NCBI GenBank assembly: GCA_017511325.1
Contig: JAFWKS010000018.1
Location: 1 to 7,872 of the forward strand
Reading direction: 5' to 3'
DNA from: Erysipelotrichaceae bacterium
GTDB lineage: Bacteria > Bacillota_I > Bacilli_A > Erysipelotrichales > Erysipelotrichaceae
DNA: 7,872 nucleotides
Part shown: positions 1 through 7,872 of the stretch, piece by piece
Numbering within the stretch: position 1 is the first letter of the stretch
Layout: every line of letters starts with the position of its first letter
Translations under genes and position numbers: made by a program
The notes under the pieces: generated by a model
What the model was told of the DNA's origin: nothing
What the model saw: only the letters and a program-made list of their open reading frames with translations
Databases searched by the model: none

Positions 1-460
1 GATGGGCGCTTCGGCCGGCGGAGGCTTATGCGACGGTCTCAGCATGCATCTTGTAAAACACAAAGTGAGACAGCCGGACAAGCTCATCCTTTTATCTCCG
101 TGGATCGATCTAGTCATGGATAATCCTGAGATCGATAACTATATCAAGGATGATCCGATGCTCAAATATGACGACCTTAAGGTCGATGCGAAATTCTGGG
201 CTAATGGTACAAGTCTTCGCGATTACAGGCTTTCGCCGATATATGGCGATGTGACGTGTCTCAAGGATGTGACGATCTTTGTTGGGACTCATGAATTCTT
301 CTATCCGGATATCGTTAAGTTTGCCAAAAAACTGGAGGAGAACGGCGTCAAAAACAAACTCTATGTTGGAGAGGGCCTGAACCATGTATTCCCGGTCTTT
401 CCGATCCCTGAAGCGAAGGAAGCGATCAAGAGGATCACCAGGATCATCGACGGCAAATAA
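1..460 (+). CDS. Alpha/beta-hydrolase (acetyl-esterase/lipase type), C-terminal part, 5' end outside window
   Basis: This is the C-terminal 152 residues of an esterase-like alpha/beta hydrolase of the hormone-sensitive-lipase type; the first codon boundary in the window is at base 2 and the gene clearly begins upstream. The nucleophile elbow is the GASAGG motif at the start of the visible part (Ser4), followed by the SPWIDL strand-loop typical of the family (residues 32-37). The acid position falls in GTHEFFYPD (residues 95-103), where Glu98 stands where Asp is usual, and the catalytic His is His128 in GLNHVFP. The expected substrate class is a small carboxylic ester, but the substrate cannot be read from sequence. 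The gene ends with TAA at 458-460 and is followed by its own terminator, so it is probably not part of the atp operon. The ATG at 2-4 is almost certainly an internal methionine, because the N-terminal oxyanion-hole (HGGG-type) region is missing. Confidence 0.85.
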   Translation, partial: MGASAGGGLCDGLSMHLVKHKVRQPDKLILLSPWIDLVMDNPEIDNYIKDDPMLKYDDLKVDAKFWANGTSLRDYRLSPIYGDVTCLKDVTIFVGTHEFFYPDIVKFAKKLEENGVKNKLYVGEGLNHVFPVFPIPEAKEAIKRITRIIDGK

Positions 461-500
461 AGCCCTGTTTATCATAGGAATATCGATTTTAATAGTCAGC

Positions 501-530
501 AAGATCCGGGAAAACCGGGTCTTTTGTTTG
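501..530 (+). terminator. Rho-independent terminator after the hydrolase gene
   Basis: AAGATCCGG (501-509) pairs with CCGGGTCTT (515-523) in a 9-bp stem with one G-U wobble and a GAAAA loop, followed by a T-rich tail (TTGTTTG). It lies 40 bases after the hydrolase stop and upstream of the atp promoter, so it should separate the two transcription units. Confidence 0.8.
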
Positions 531-565
531 GTAGCGTATTCATTGCTTTGGAGGCTGTATGAATA

Positions 566-594
566 TAGAAAATTGATAGCAAAATCTATATAAT
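566..594 (+). promoter_or_regulatory. Predicted sigma-A promoter of the atp operon
   Basis: A perfect -10 box TATAAT lies at 589-594, with TAGAAA at 566-571 (4 of 6 matches to TTGACA) at the ideal 17-base spacing. Transcription would start near 601, directly at the base of the hairpin at 601-636. The region is A/T-rich and sits between the upstream terminator and atpI. TTGATA at 573-578 is a better -35 word, but it is only 10 bases from this -10 box. The prediction is by eye only. Confidence 0.6.
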
Positions 595-600
595 TGATGT

Positions 601-636
601 ATAAATATTTCTGTCCTGAGTGGACGAAATATTTAT
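601..636 (+). promoter_or_regulatory. Long hairpin at the predicted 5' end of the atp mRNA
   Basis: The arm 601-611 (ATAAATATTTC) pairs with 626-636 (GAAATATTTAT). After a single bulged T at 612, GTCC (613-616) pairs with GGAC (622-625) around the loop TGAGT. This gives 15 base pairs with one bulge. No T-tract follows, so it is not an ordinary terminator. It starts at the predicted transcription start and ends 7 bases before the atpI ATG, so it could protect the mRNA 5' end, limit atpI initiation, or act on DNA as an operator palindrome. Function is inferred; the pairing is seen directly. Confidence 0.6.
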
Positions 637-643
637 TAACGAT

Positions 644-991
644 ATGAGCTTAAAGGTCTATCTCATCACTGTTGCTGTCGGAATTGTGTGCTCAGGGGCA
701 TTCACGCTTATCGATGTCAAGATAAGCGCAGGAATACTTCTAAGTACATTATTTTCTTTATTGAACATGGTGCTTCTTTCGGCAAGCATGAAATTTGCGA
801 TCCAGGGTAAAGAAGGAGCATACGGCGTCATGATGATGAGCAATATCGTAAGATATTCATTGCTGTTTTTATGCATGTTCATCGCTTATAAGCTCCCGCA
901 GTATTTTTCGCTGATCGGAGTAGCGATCGGGATGTCACTGTTCCTGATCGCCTTAATAATCGATGCAATTGAAAAAAGAAGAAAGGGGTGA
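644..991 (+). CDS. atpI: ATP synthase protein I (AtpI), small four-helix membrane protein
   Basis: This 115-residue protein is almost entirely hydrophobic, with four predicted membrane helices (roughly residues 4-22, 27-50, 62-82 and 87-107) and a basic tail ending EKRRKG. Its position as first gene of the atp operon, directly before subunit a, is the classical place of AtpI, a factor linked to c-ring assembly and in some species to cation supply. Sequence conservation in the family is low, so the call rests mainly on topology and place. I chose ATG 644; a GTG at 620, directly after an in-frame TGA, would add eight residues but lies inside the leader hairpin. Neither start has a recognisable Shine-Dalgarno sequence, which suggests low expression. 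The stop codon overlaps the atpB start by four bases. Confidence 0.75.
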   Translation: MSLKVYLITVAVGIVCSGAFTLIDVKISAGILLSTLFSLLNMVLLSASMKFAIQGKEGAYGVMMMSNIVRYSLLFLCMFIAYKLPQYFSLIGVAIGMSLFLIALIIDAIEKRRKG

Positions 992-1680
992 GTGACATAG
1001 AAATTCAAAGTGCGGTCTATTCGATCATCATCGTAACGCTCTTCATGGCGCTGCTTTTAGTCTACATCAACCGCAAACTGGTCAAGTTTGATCCGCTCAG
1101 CAAACCGACCGGCATCGTGCTTCTGGTCATCATGTACGCGCAGATGATCGACGGTATGGTGAAAAGCAAGACCAATGAAAAAGTGGCTAAGTATCTGACC
1201 CCTTACATCATGACGGTTGCGGCCTACATCTTCCTGGCGAATATCTCAGGACTGTTCTCCTTGGAACCGCCGACATCAAACTACTCGGTGACCCTGGCTT
1301 TAGCTGCCATCACCTGCATCCTGATCGAAGTGTTCTCGTTTGTCTGCAGGGGCCCTAAAGGATATATCAAGAGCTGGTTTGAACCGTTTGCACCGTTTGT
1401 GATCATGAACCTTATGAGCAAGTTCTCAACCTTGCTGTCATTATCACTTCGTTTGTTCGGAAACATCATATCCGGTTCGATATTGATGACCGTTATCTAT
1501 TCGATGCTCGGGAACATCTCAAAAGCGATCCCGCTCATCGGTGAATTCAATCTCGTTGGTGTCATAGTGGCACCAGTCCTGCATTTCTATTTCGACCTGT
1601 TTTCAGGTGTTATGCAGGCTTTCATCTTCATTACATTGACAGTTTCATTTATAGGTAAGGAATTACCTGAGGAAAAATAG
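988..1680 (+). CDS. atpB: F1Fo ATP synthase subunit a
   Basis: Subunit a forms the two ion half-channels in the membrane next to the c-ring. The 230-residue protein has five to six hydrophobic helices and the diagnostic helix SLSLRLFGN at residues 151-159, in which Arg155 is the essential stator arginine (E. coli Arg210). The second conserved helix contains GVMQAFIF (207-214), with Gln210 at the position of E. coli Gln252. The protein is on the short side for the family, mostly because of a compact N-terminus. The start is GTG at 988, overlapping the atpI stop in GTGA; purine-rich AGAAAGG lies just upstream, and the overlap suggests coupled translation. Its stop codon TAG is part of the atpE ribosome binding site. 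Confidence 0.95.
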   Translation: MSDIEIQSAVYSIIIVTLFMALLLVYINRKLVKFDPLSKPTGIVLLVIMYAQMIDGMVKSKTNEKVAKYLTPYIMTVAAYIFLANISGLFSLEPPTSNYSVTLALAAITCILIEVFSFVCRGPKGYIKSWFEPFAPFVIMNLMSKFSTLLSLSLRLFGNIISGSILMTVIYSMLGNISKAIPLIGEFNLVGVIVAPVLHFYFDLFSGVMQAFIFITLTVSFIGKELPEEK

Positions 1681-1684
1681 GAGG
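1679..1684 (+). promoter_or_regulatory. Strong ribosome binding site of atpE
   Basis: AGGAGG at 1679-1684 is a perfect Shine-Dalgarno word seven bases before the atpE ATG and overlaps the atpB stop. It is the strongest such site in the operon, fitting the need for many c subunits per complex. Confidence 0.8.
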
Positions 1685-1691
1685 AAAAAAT

Positions 1692-1922
1692 ATGGAAAAA
1701 GCATTAATGGCATTTGCGGCAGCTCTTTGTGTCTGTGGCGGTTGTGTTACAGGTATCATGGAAGGTAAAGTAGCCGTTCAGGCTGTCGAGTCAATCGGAA
1801 AGAACCCTGATGCATCAGATAAGATCCAGTCTATGGCTATCATCGGTGCAGCTATTTCTGAAACTTGTGCTATTTACTGTCTGCTTGTTGCTTTCTTGAT
1901 CATCTTCGTCTTAGGAGCATAG
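1692..1922 (+). CDS. atpE: F1Fo ATP synthase subunit c, two-carboxylate (probably Na+-type) rotor subunit
   Basis: This 76-residue hairpin of two membrane helices forms the rotor ring. The polar loop is GKNPD (residues 36-40), corresponding to the usual RQP loop. The ion-binding carboxylate in helix 2 is Glu57 in AISETCAIY (residues 54-62). Aligned by eye with the Na+-type Ilyobacter tartaricus c subunit, Glu57 matches Glu65, Thr58 matches Ser66, Tyr62 matches Tyr70, and Glu24 in helix 1 (GIMEGK) takes the place of Gln32. Glutamates in both helices with a hydroxyl neighbour resemble the two-carboxylate Na+ motif described for Fusobacterium nucleatum, so Na+ coupling is inferred, not proven. 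The protein is short and has five cysteines (13, 15, 18, 59, 63); the helix-1 glycine pattern is partly replaced by this cysteine-rich stretch. Start fixed by AGGAGG. Confidence 0.96.
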   Translation: MEKALMAFAAALCVCGGCVTGIMEGKVAVQAVESIGKNPDASDKIQSMAIIGAAISETCAIYCLLVAFLIIFVLGA

Positions 1923-1926
1923 CAAG

Positions 1927-2436
1927 ATGCAGTTACCTGATGTATTTGGCTTGCTGTTCCCTAACATCTGGACGGTGATCAGCCAGTTATGTGCTACAGC
2001 AGTACTGTTTTTCCTGATGTATAAGCTGGCCTACAAGCCAGTCAAAAAGATCCTTGATGAAAGAAGCGATTATGAGCAGTCAAGGATAAGTGAGGCTGAT
2101 GTTCTGAAAGAAGAAACAGAAAGACTCAACGAAGAAGCAAAACAGGGCATCATCGAAGCCAACAAGTCAGCTGAAGATATCGTCGCCTCTGCCCGTGAAG
2201 AAGCCGAGATCATCAAGAAGGAACTTGTCGAACAGGGCAAGGAACAGAGCAAACAGATGATGGAGAATGCTCAGCGTGAGATCGAAGTTCAAAGAAGCAA
2301 GATGCTTCAGGATCTTCACACCGAGATCGTCGATGCGACTATTTCAGCTACTGAAATGATGCTGAAAACAAAGATCGAAAACCAGGAAGACAAGGATAAT
2401 ATCGATACGTTCGTCAAGGAAGTAATCAACAAATGA
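1927..2436 (+). CDS. atpF: F1Fo ATP synthase subunit b (peripheral stalk)
   Basis: The 169-residue protein has one N-terminal membrane helix (about residues 13-34), the typical juxtamembrane sequence [10 protein letters not shown] (37-46), and then a long charged helix rich in Glu, Lys, Ala and Gln that should form the coiled-coil stator stalk. Two copies normally bridge subunit a in the membrane to delta on top of F1. The start ATG is preceded by AGGAG (1913-1917) at nine-base spacing, inside the end of atpE. Its TGA overlaps the next start in ATGA, giving tight coupling to the delta-alpha gene. Only one b-type gene is present, as expected for non-photosynthetic bacteria. Nothing suggests a b-delta fusion of the mycobacterial kind. 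Confidence 0.95.
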   Translation: MQLPDVFGLLFPNIWTVISQLCATAVLFFLMYKLAYKPVKKILDERSDYEQSRISEADVLKEETERLNEEAKQGIIEANKSAEDIVASAREEAEIIKKELVEQGKEQSKQMMENAQREIEVQRSKMLQDLHTEIVDATISATEMMLKTKIENQEDKDNIDTFVKEVINK

Positions 2437-4484
2437 GTATCAGAGGTTATGCCAGAAATCTGATGGAACTGGCTAATCAGGAAAACATGGTCGAAAGCTG
2501 CTATGGCGAGATCAAGGCGATCAATGATGAATTGAACAACAATCCCGAACTGGCACGCTACATCGTTTCATCTGATTACAGTTCCGAAGATAAAAAAAGA
2601 AAACTTCAGGAAGTTTTTAATAACGAACTGGATAATTCGATCCTGCATGGCTTATTCCTGGTTATTGATAATCTTCCAAAAAAACACATGGAGATCGAAC
2701 TGATCCATGATTTTTTGGATTACTACTACCAGTCTAGAGGTATCATCTTCGGTACCGTATATTCGGCAGAAAAGATGTCTCCAAAAGATATCAGCACCAT
2801 CGAGGCCGCCTTCACGCATAAGCTGGGCAAGACGATAAGAGTCGAGAATAAAGTCGAAGCTGATCTGATCGGTGGCGTAAAGGTCGTCATCAACGAAAAC
2901 GTCTGGGATGGGACCTACAGAGCTAAACTGGACGATCTAAGAAATCAGCTTTTAAACAGCGAGGTGGAAAAAGTCCCGGAGAAGATCGGCGAAGAACTGG
3001 TGAATGAAGTCAAAGACTATTCATCTTTCGGCGTCAAAAAAGAATCGAACAGGACTATCGGTTTCGTCAAGAGCGTGGCTGATGGTGTTGCGAATATCTC
3101 CGGCATCTATGATGCGATGGCCGGTGAACTTCTCGACCTTGGTACGACCAAGGCCATGGTCATGGACCTTGAAGAAGACAATATCGCTGCCGTATTGCTG
3201 GGCAACGATAAAGATATCGTCAAAGGAAAAGAAGTCAAGTCGACTGGTAAAGTCGTTGAAGTTCCGGTCGGTGATGAGCTCTTAGGCCGCGTCGTCGATG
3301 CCTTAGGCAGACCGATCGATGAAAAGGGAGCTATCAGAACTGCAGCAACCCGCCAGATCGAACTTCCGGCACCGGGTATCATTGACCGTTCTCCGGTCAA
3401 TGAACCATTGCAGACCGGCATCAAGATCATCGACTCCATGATCCCTATCGGTAAAGGCCAGCGTGAACTTATCATCGGTGACCGTCAGACCGGCAAGACG
3501 GCGATCGCTGTCGATACGATCATCAATCAGAAAGGCCGCAACGTCAAATGTATCTATGTTGCGATCGGCCAGAAGAACTCCAATGTCGCCCAGATTATCG
3601 AGAAGCTCAACAGCTTCGGTTCGATGGAATATACGACAGTCGTCGTAGCTGGTGCTTCAGAGCTTCCGTCATTGCAATACATCGCTCCATATTCCGGCTG
3701 TGCGATCGGTGAATACTGGATGAATAAAGGCGAAGATGTTCTGATCGTCTACGATGATCTCAGTAAGCACGCTGTCGCTTATAGAACACTTTCATTGCTT
3801 TTAAGAAGGCCTCCAGGAAGAGAAGCCTTCCCAGGCGATGTCTTCTACCTTCATTCAAGACTGCTGGAAAGAAGCGGAAAACTATCCGAAAGGCTCGGAA
3901 GCGGTTCTTTGACTGCTCTTCCGATCATTGAGACACAGGCTGGAGATATTTCAGCTTACATACCGACCAACGTCATATCCATTACCGACGGACAGATCTT
4001 CTTGCAGAGTGAACTGTTCAACTCAGGCATCAGACCGGCCATTGATTACGGTCTGTCTGTTTCCCGTGTCGGTTCGGCTGCCCAGATCAAAGCCATGAAG
4101 CAGGTCTCCTCTTCATTGAAACTCGATCTGTCACAGTATCAGGAAGTATTGGACTTTGCTCAGTTCGGTTCAGATCTTGACCCTTCGACCAGAGCCAGGA
4201 TCAATCACGGACGTCATCTGGTCGAACTGCTCAAACAGGCACAGTATCAGCCGATGAGCACGACTGATCAGATACTGCTTTTGTTTGCAAACAAATTAAA
4301 CCTGCTTGATGATATCCCGCTTGAAAGGATCAGAGAATATGAAAAGAGCCTTTTAAGTGAAATGAACCTTGTTCATGCAGACATCATCGAACAGATCGAC
4401 AATGAAAAAAAGATCGACGACAAACTGAGTGATCGTTTGACTGAGATCATTACGAATTTCACGATCAGATTCAGAGACTTATAA
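2433..4484 (+). CDS. atpHA: Fused F1Fo ATP synthase subunits delta and alpha (AtpH-AtpA)
   Basis: One open frame of 683 codons joins two complete subunits. Residues 1 to about 176 are delta, the stator cap: a helical N-terminal domain (1-105) and a C-terminal domain ending in the typical LIGGVKVVI...[16 protein letters not shown] pattern. Residues from about 178-181 to 683 are alpha: N-terminal delta-binding segment and beta barrel, then P-loop GDRQTGKT (349-356), YVAIGQK (375-381), Walker B strand VLIVYDD (436-442), [17 protein letters not shown] (456-472) and arginine finger SVSRVG with Arg545 (E. coli alpha Arg376). No stop and no ATG separates the two parts; only about three to six residues link them. 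ATG 2433 follows AAGGAAG (2416-2422) and overlaps atpF by four bases. In-frame GTG codons at 2964 and 3000 could begin a free alpha of 506 or 494 residues. No separate atpH or atpA exists in the window. Confidence 0.93.
   Translation: MSIRGYARNLMELANQENMVESCYGEIKAINDELNNNPELARYIVSSDYSSEDKKRKLQEVFNNELDNSILHGLFLVIDNLPKKHMEIELIHDFLDYYYQSRGIIFGTVYSAEKMSPKDISTIEAAFTHKLGKTIRVENKVEADLIGGVKVVINENVWDGTYRAKLDDLRNQLLNSEVEKVPEKIGEELVNEVKDYSSFGVKKESNRTIGFVKSVADGVANISGIYDAMAGELLDLGTTKAMVMDLEEDNIAAVLLGNDKDIVKGKEVKSTGKVVEVPVGDELLGRVVDALGRPIDEKGAIRTAATRQIELPAPGIIDRSPVNEPLQTGIKIIDSMIPIGKGQRELIIGDRQTGKTAIAVDTIINQKGRNVKCIYVAIGQKNSNVAQIIEKLNSFGSMEYTTVVVAGASELPSLQYIAPYSGCAIGEYWMNKGEDVLIVYDDLSKHAVAYRTLSLLLRRPPGREAFPGDVFYLHSRLLERSGKLSERLGSGSLTALPIIETQAGDISAYIPTNVISITDGQIFLQSELFNSGIRPAIDYGLSVSRVGSAAQIKAMKQVSSSLKLDLSQYQEVLDFAQFGSDLDPSTRARINHGRHLVELLKQAQYQPMSTTDQILLLFANKLNLLDDIPLERIREYEKSLLSEMNLVHADIIEQIDNEKKIDDKLSDRLTEIITNFTIRFRDL
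2949..3007 (+). other. Delta-alpha junction with relic start/stop signals and a possible recoding site
   Basis: In frame the junction reads Leu-Leu-Asn-Ser-Glu-Val. T TTA AAC (2951-2957) is a slippery heptamer in the correct phase; a -1 shift here would reach TGA at 3005-3007. TAA at 2953-2955 lies in the +1 frame, exactly where a delta subunit should end. GAGGTGG (2961-2967) matches a Shine-Dalgarno sequence, and six bases after GAGGTG comes GTC (2973-2975), the position where alpha would start by comparison with Bacillus subtilis alpha. In-frame GTG codons are at 2964 and 3000. These words are seen directly; any function is inference, and I see no convincing stem-loop or pseudoknot downstream. 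Confidence 0.4.
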
Positions 4485-4492
4485 AAAAAGAA

Positions 4493-7138
<2,646 letters not shown>

Positions 7139-7143
<5 letters not shown>

Positions 7144-7167
7144 CTTCATTAAGGAAGTTATTTTTTT
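7139..7167 (+). terminator. Rho-independent terminator of the atp operon
   Basis: AATAACTTC (7139-7147) pairs perfectly with GAAGTTATT (7154-7162), leaving a six-base loop, and runs into seven T residues (7161-7167). The 5' arm includes the atpC stop codon, so a ribosome terminating on atpC would compete with hairpin formation. Confidence 0.9.
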
Positions 7168-7194
7168 GTGAAGCCTTTCATAACTGAGCGTGCG

Positions 7195-7224
7195 TTTCAT
7201 CAATGTTGGGATATCTAGTATAAT
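7195..7224 (+). promoter_or_regulatory. Predicted promoter of the ABC exporter gene
   Basis: A perfect TATAAT -10 box is at 7219-7224 within an A/T-rich stretch. The best upstream -35 candidate, TTTCAT (7195-7200, 18-base spacing), is weak. The start of transcription would fall near 7230-7233, immediately before the ATG at 7234, so the transcript would have almost no leader. Confidence 0.5.
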
Positions 7225-7233
7225 AATTAAGCA

Positions 7234-7872
7234 ATGAAAAAGATGTTTTCATATTTTGAAGGGAATATCAAGGAAGCGATCCTGGCTCCGTTTTTTAAAC
7301 TGCTCGAAGCCCTGATGGACCTTTTTGTGCCTCTTGTCGTGGCATATGTCATCAACGAGGGTGTAGGGAAGGCCGACAGCAGTGCCATATTCAAAGCTGC
7401 CGGACTTTTGCTGCTCTTGGCATTGCTGGGCATGGCTTTTTCTTTTACGGCACAGTATTTTGCGGCAAACGCTTCAGTATCCTATGCGGGGAAGCTGAGG
7501 CAATCTTTGTTTGAACACATTCAAACTCTTTCATATAAAGAAATAGATACTCTGGGAACAGATACGCTGATAACGAGAATCACCAGTGATGTCAATCAAG
7601 TCCAAAGCGGATTGAATCTGGCACTAAGGCTTTTGCTCAGAAGCCCTTTCATCGTCTTCGGCGCCATGATCATGGCCTTTACGATCGATGTTAAGAGTGC
7701 CCTGATATTTTTGATAACCATTCCGGCCCTTAGCCTGGTCGTTTATTTCATCATGCTTAAAAGCATCCCGCTGTATACCAAAGCCCAGGAACATCTCGAC
7801 AGTCTTTCAAAACATACCAGAGAAAATCTCGACGGTGTAAGAGTAATCAGAGCTTTCAATCACGAAGAAGAA
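7234..7872 (+). CDS. ABC exporter, fused permease/ATPase type; N-terminal membrane domain only, 3' end outside window
   Basis: The frame stays open from ATG 7234 to the window end (213 codons). It shows the first part of a type IV (MsbA/LmrA-like) exporter membrane domain: helices at about 16-40, 55-79, 130-151 and 155-178, with the first cytosolic coupling region between helices 2 and 3. That region has the family pattern YAGKLRQSLFEHIQTLS (84-100) and LITRITSDVNQVQ (112-124). RENLDGVRVIRAFNHEEE (196-213) is the conserved segment after helix 4. The ATP-binding domain should follow outside the window. Such proteins export drugs, lipids or peptides and often work as heterodimers with a neighbouring homologue; the substrate is unknown. 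No Shine-Dalgarno sequence is visible. A second ATG at 7243 is an alternative start. Confidence 0.9.
   Translation, partial: MKKMFSYFEGNIKEAILAPFFKLLEALMDLFVPLVVAYVINEGVGKADSSAIFKAAGLLLLLALLGMAFSFTAQYFAANASVSYAGKLRQSLFEHIQTLSYKEIDTLGTDTLITRITSDVNQVQSGLNLALRLLLRSPFIVFGAMIMAFTIDVKSALIFLITIPALSLVVYFIMLKSIPLYTKAQEHLDSLSKHTRENLDGVRVIRAFNHEEE

Noticed and set aside
110..502. 130-codon minus-strand frame opposite the hydrolase
   Set aside because: It is antisense to a well-conserved hydrolase domain and starts in the noncoding region; no protein family is recognisable.
384..593. 69-codon + strand frame overlapping the hydrolase end and the promoter region
   Set aside because: It is out of frame with the hydrolase, runs through the terminator stem and the atp promoter region, and is rich in Arg/Ser as expected for a shadow frame.
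573..594. TTGATA at 573-578 as the -35 box of the atp promoter
   Set aside because: Only 10 bases separate it from TATAAT, far from the required 16-18. The next -10-like word, TATAAA at 600, would be 21 bases away.
601..636. Leader hairpin as a transcription terminator or attenuator
   Set aside because: The stem is A/T-rich at its base and is followed by TTAACGAT rather than a T-tract, and no alternative antiterminator pairing is evident.
620..643. GTG 620 as the start of atpI
   Set aside because: It has no Shine-Dalgarno sequence, follows directly on an in-frame TGA and lies inside the leader hairpin. ATG 644 is just outside the hairpin and gives a protein starting right before the first membrane helix. 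It cannot be fully excluded.
3004..3285. 93-codon + strand frame starting with ATG 3004, just inside the alpha part
   Set aside because: Although ATG 3004 overlaps the -1 frame TGA at the junction, the translation is a low-complexity shifted frame of alpha, with no relation to any ATP synthase subunit.

Overview
The window carries a complete bacterial F1Fo ATP synthase operon on the + strand, flanked by the end of an alpha/beta-hydrolase gene (positions 1-460) and the beginning of an ABC exporter gene (7234 to the window end). Low-to-moderate GC, Shine-Dalgarno-led overlapping genes, the order I-a-c-b-delta-alpha-gamma-beta-epsilon and the protein sequences all point to a Firmicutes-type anaerobe. 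A member of the Erysipelotrichia-like branch is my best guess, but the sequence alone does not prove it.

Layout: after the hydrolase comes a good rho-independent terminator (501-530), then a sigma-A-like promoter (566-594), then a long hairpin (601-636) that would sit at the very 5' end of the atp mRNA. The operon runs atpI (644-991), atpB (988-1680), atpE (1692-1922), atpF (1927-2436), a fused atpH-atpA gene (2433-4484), atpG (4493-5329), atpD (5346-6746) and atpC (6736-7143). It closes with a strong terminator whose stem contains the atpC stop codon (7139-7167). Genes overlap or lie within 20 bases of each other, so they should be one transcript with translational coupling. A second promoter with almost no leader precedes the ABC exporter gene.

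The most unusual point is that the delta (stator) and alpha (catalytic hexamer) subunits are one uninterrupted 683-codon reading frame. F1 normally contains three alpha but one delta, so a literal fusion breaks the usual stoichiometry. The junction (about 2949-3007) has relics and possible recoding signals: a Shine-Dalgarno-like GAGGTGG with a GTC where an alpha start would be expected, an out-of-frame TAA one base away from terminating delta at its normal end, an in-frame T TTA AAC heptamer, and in-frame GTG codons that could start a free alpha. The second point is subunit c: it has glutamates in both helices (E24 and E57), the two-carboxylate arrangement associated with Na+-coupled rotors in Fusobacterium, plus five cysteines.

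Together the membrane part (a, c, b) forms the ion-driven rotor and stator, and alpha, beta, gamma, epsilon and delta form the catalytic head. In a fermentative anaerobe this enzyme may work mainly as an ATP-driven ion pump, possibly for Na+.
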